A DNA stretch of 64,000 nt, taken from Peredibacter starrii (lineage in GTDB: Bacteria; Bdellovibrionota; Bacteriovoracia; Bacteriovoracales; Bacteriovoracaceae). The notes under the pieces were generated by a model. That model did not search any database and was not told the origin of the DNA. It saw nothing but the letters and a program-made list of their open reading frames with translations. Both the position numbers and the translations under genes were made by a program. The stretch covers positions 124,001-188,000 of the forward strand of contig NZ_CP139487.1 in the NCBI RefSeq assembly GCF_034259205.1. The letters are read 5' to 3'. Each line of letters opens with the position of its first letter. Position 1 is the stretch's first letter. This document shows, piece after piece, positions 63,194 through 64,000 of this stretch.

Positions 63194-64000
63194 AATAGTG
63201 CTGGTATAGTTTTTGTTTAAGATCAGCGTAACGAGGATTATCCATCATCACACGACGAATTTTTTCCATGGCAAAGCCAATGTACTTCAAATAACGATCG
63301 TCCTTACGCCAGTTATAGATATAGCAGAAGCTTCCCACCGCTTTAAACACACGCTGGATGGTCATGTCGTCATATAGCTCAAGAAACTGCTCATAAGTTT
63401 TCTGACCATGGATCGCAGGATCCAGATTGTCATAGTAATAACGCTTCAGAGATTCGCGATTTGATTGTTTTAAATCGTAGTAACAGTCTTCCAAGAGCGA
63501 TACGAGATCGTATTGAGGAATACCCCAACGGGCGTCCTGGAAATCGATGAAGATGTAGTTATTGTCTTTCACCATAATGTTACGTGAGTGGAAATCACGG
63601 TGAGTGATCACCATTTTCTGATCGGCCAGACGCTTCATGATTGGGTCAAAAAGTTTTTCCAAATCCTGAATCAGGTTTTCATCTTCAATCTTATTGAAGA
63701 AATTCAGAAAGTACTTAAATGTAAAACGCGTTTCATCCATGTACTTCTGATAATCAAATTTCAACTGAAATAGATTTGGATTCTTAACCGCTCCTGCTGG
63801 AATTCTATGAAGTTCCAGAAGCTGGTCCACGATGGTTTTATAAACCGTGTATTCCTTCTCAGTCGACGTCATATCACTCAAATGAGTAAGAAGTGTCACG
63901 TTACCAAGATCTTCTTGAAGTGAGTAACCACGAGACAAGTTATGGTCTAAAATCGCAGGAACGCGAACTTTATTGGTGCCTAAAAATTGTTGAACCGAAA
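63183..64000 (-). CDS. AmgK-like sugar kinase (aminoglycoside phosphotransferase fold), partial
   Basis: The open frame continues to the right edge, so the gene's start lies outside the window; an apparent TTG at 63938 falls inside the gene. In-frame residues before it (VQQFLGTNKVRVPAILDHNL) read into the protein. Kinase motifs: VITHRDFHSRNIMVKDNNY (HxDxxxxN) and FIDFQDARWG. The AmgK family phosphorylates MurNAc or GlcNAc at C1. The adjacent nucleotidyltransferase supports this assignment, but choline-kinase-like activity is possible. Confidence 0.78.
   Translation of the reverse strand, partial: SVQQFLGTNKVRVPAILDHNLSRGYSLQEDLGNVTLLTHLSDMTSTEKEYTVYKTIVDQLLELHRIPAGAVKNPNLFQLKFDYQKYMDETRFTFKYFLNFFNKIEDENLIQDLEKLFDPIMKRLADQKMVITHRDFHSRNIMVKDNNYIFIDFQDARWGIPQYDLVSLLEDCYYDLKQSNRESLKRYYYDNLDPAIHGQKTYEQFLELYDDMTIQRVFKAVGSFCYIYNWRKDDRYLKYIGFAMEKIRRVMMDNPRYADLKQKLYQHYYAN

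Noticed and set aside
63938-63940. TTG as the start of the AmgK-like kinase
   Set aside because: The frame stays open and protein-like to base 64000, so the gene is cut by the window edge rather than starting here.

Overview
The window is a gene-dense bacterial chromosome segment of moderate G+C with short intergenic gaps, no rRNA operon, no insertion sequence, no prophage and no CRISPR array. Gene content (Gram-negative outer-membrane genes such as lpxC, bamD and tonB-like; sigma-54 regulation; flagellar genes ending in csrA-fliW; an icmF-type mutase; a MurU/AmgK-like pair) and protein style suggest a Bdellovibrionota member of the Bacteriovorax/Peredibacter kind. That placement is inference from recognised families, not from a marker-gene comparison.

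Region 1 (1-10.3 kb, minus strand) is the classic transcription/translation block, read right to left: a promoter, tRNA-Thr(TGT), tRNA-Tyr, tRNA-Gly, tRNA-Thr(GGT), tuf, a terminator, tRNA-Trp, secE, nusG, rplK, rplA, an L10 leader, rplJ, rplL, an attenuator-like hairpin, rpoB and the start of rpoC, which leaves the window. Region 2 (10.3-24.7 kb) holds housekeeping genes: an rRNA/tRNA 2'-O-methyltransferase, proS, a guanine-deaminase-like enzyme, lpxC, ruvCAB, an overlooked 59-residue membrane protein, folD-gcvT-gcvH, a TonB-like protein, a class A penicillin-binding protein and xseB.

Region 3 (24.8-34.0 kb, plus strand) is a flagellar rod, ring and hook-junction cluster, flgF-G-A-H-I-J-M-N-K-L, followed by csrA and fliW. 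It is preceded by a near-perfect sigma-54 promoter and closed by a bidirectional terminator; csrA carries a CsrA-type site on its own ribosome binding site. Region 4 (34.0-49.7 kb) mixes envelope and metabolic genes: a run ending in bamD and a TPR gene, astA, tRNA-Asn, an HExxH putative peptide hydroxylase, a YgfZ-TPR fusion next to an A-type Fe-S carrier, glutaredoxin 2, an FHA protein, a cobalamin adenosyltransferase with icmF, and a two-cluster ferredoxin.

Region 5 (49.7-64 kb) holds surface proteins, a putative operon (pseudo-M48 membrane protein, CHASE2 histidine kinase, sigma-54 response regulator, lspA, lgt), an S26-like membrane protein, small Fe-S proteins, an endonuclease IV-like protein, a secreted lipase-like hydrolase, a degenerate PilZ protein, and a MurU-like nucleotidyltransferase with an AmgK-like sugar kinase that runs off the right edge. 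The most notable observations are a one-base frameshift in lgt, the HExxH enzyme, the degenerate protease-like membrane proteins beside the lipoprotein-maturation genes, the sigma-54 and CsrA sites, and a likely non-ATG start at 37.78 kb. Once the RNA genes and the small ORF at 17.7 kb are included, no stretch above 300 bases lacks a gene.
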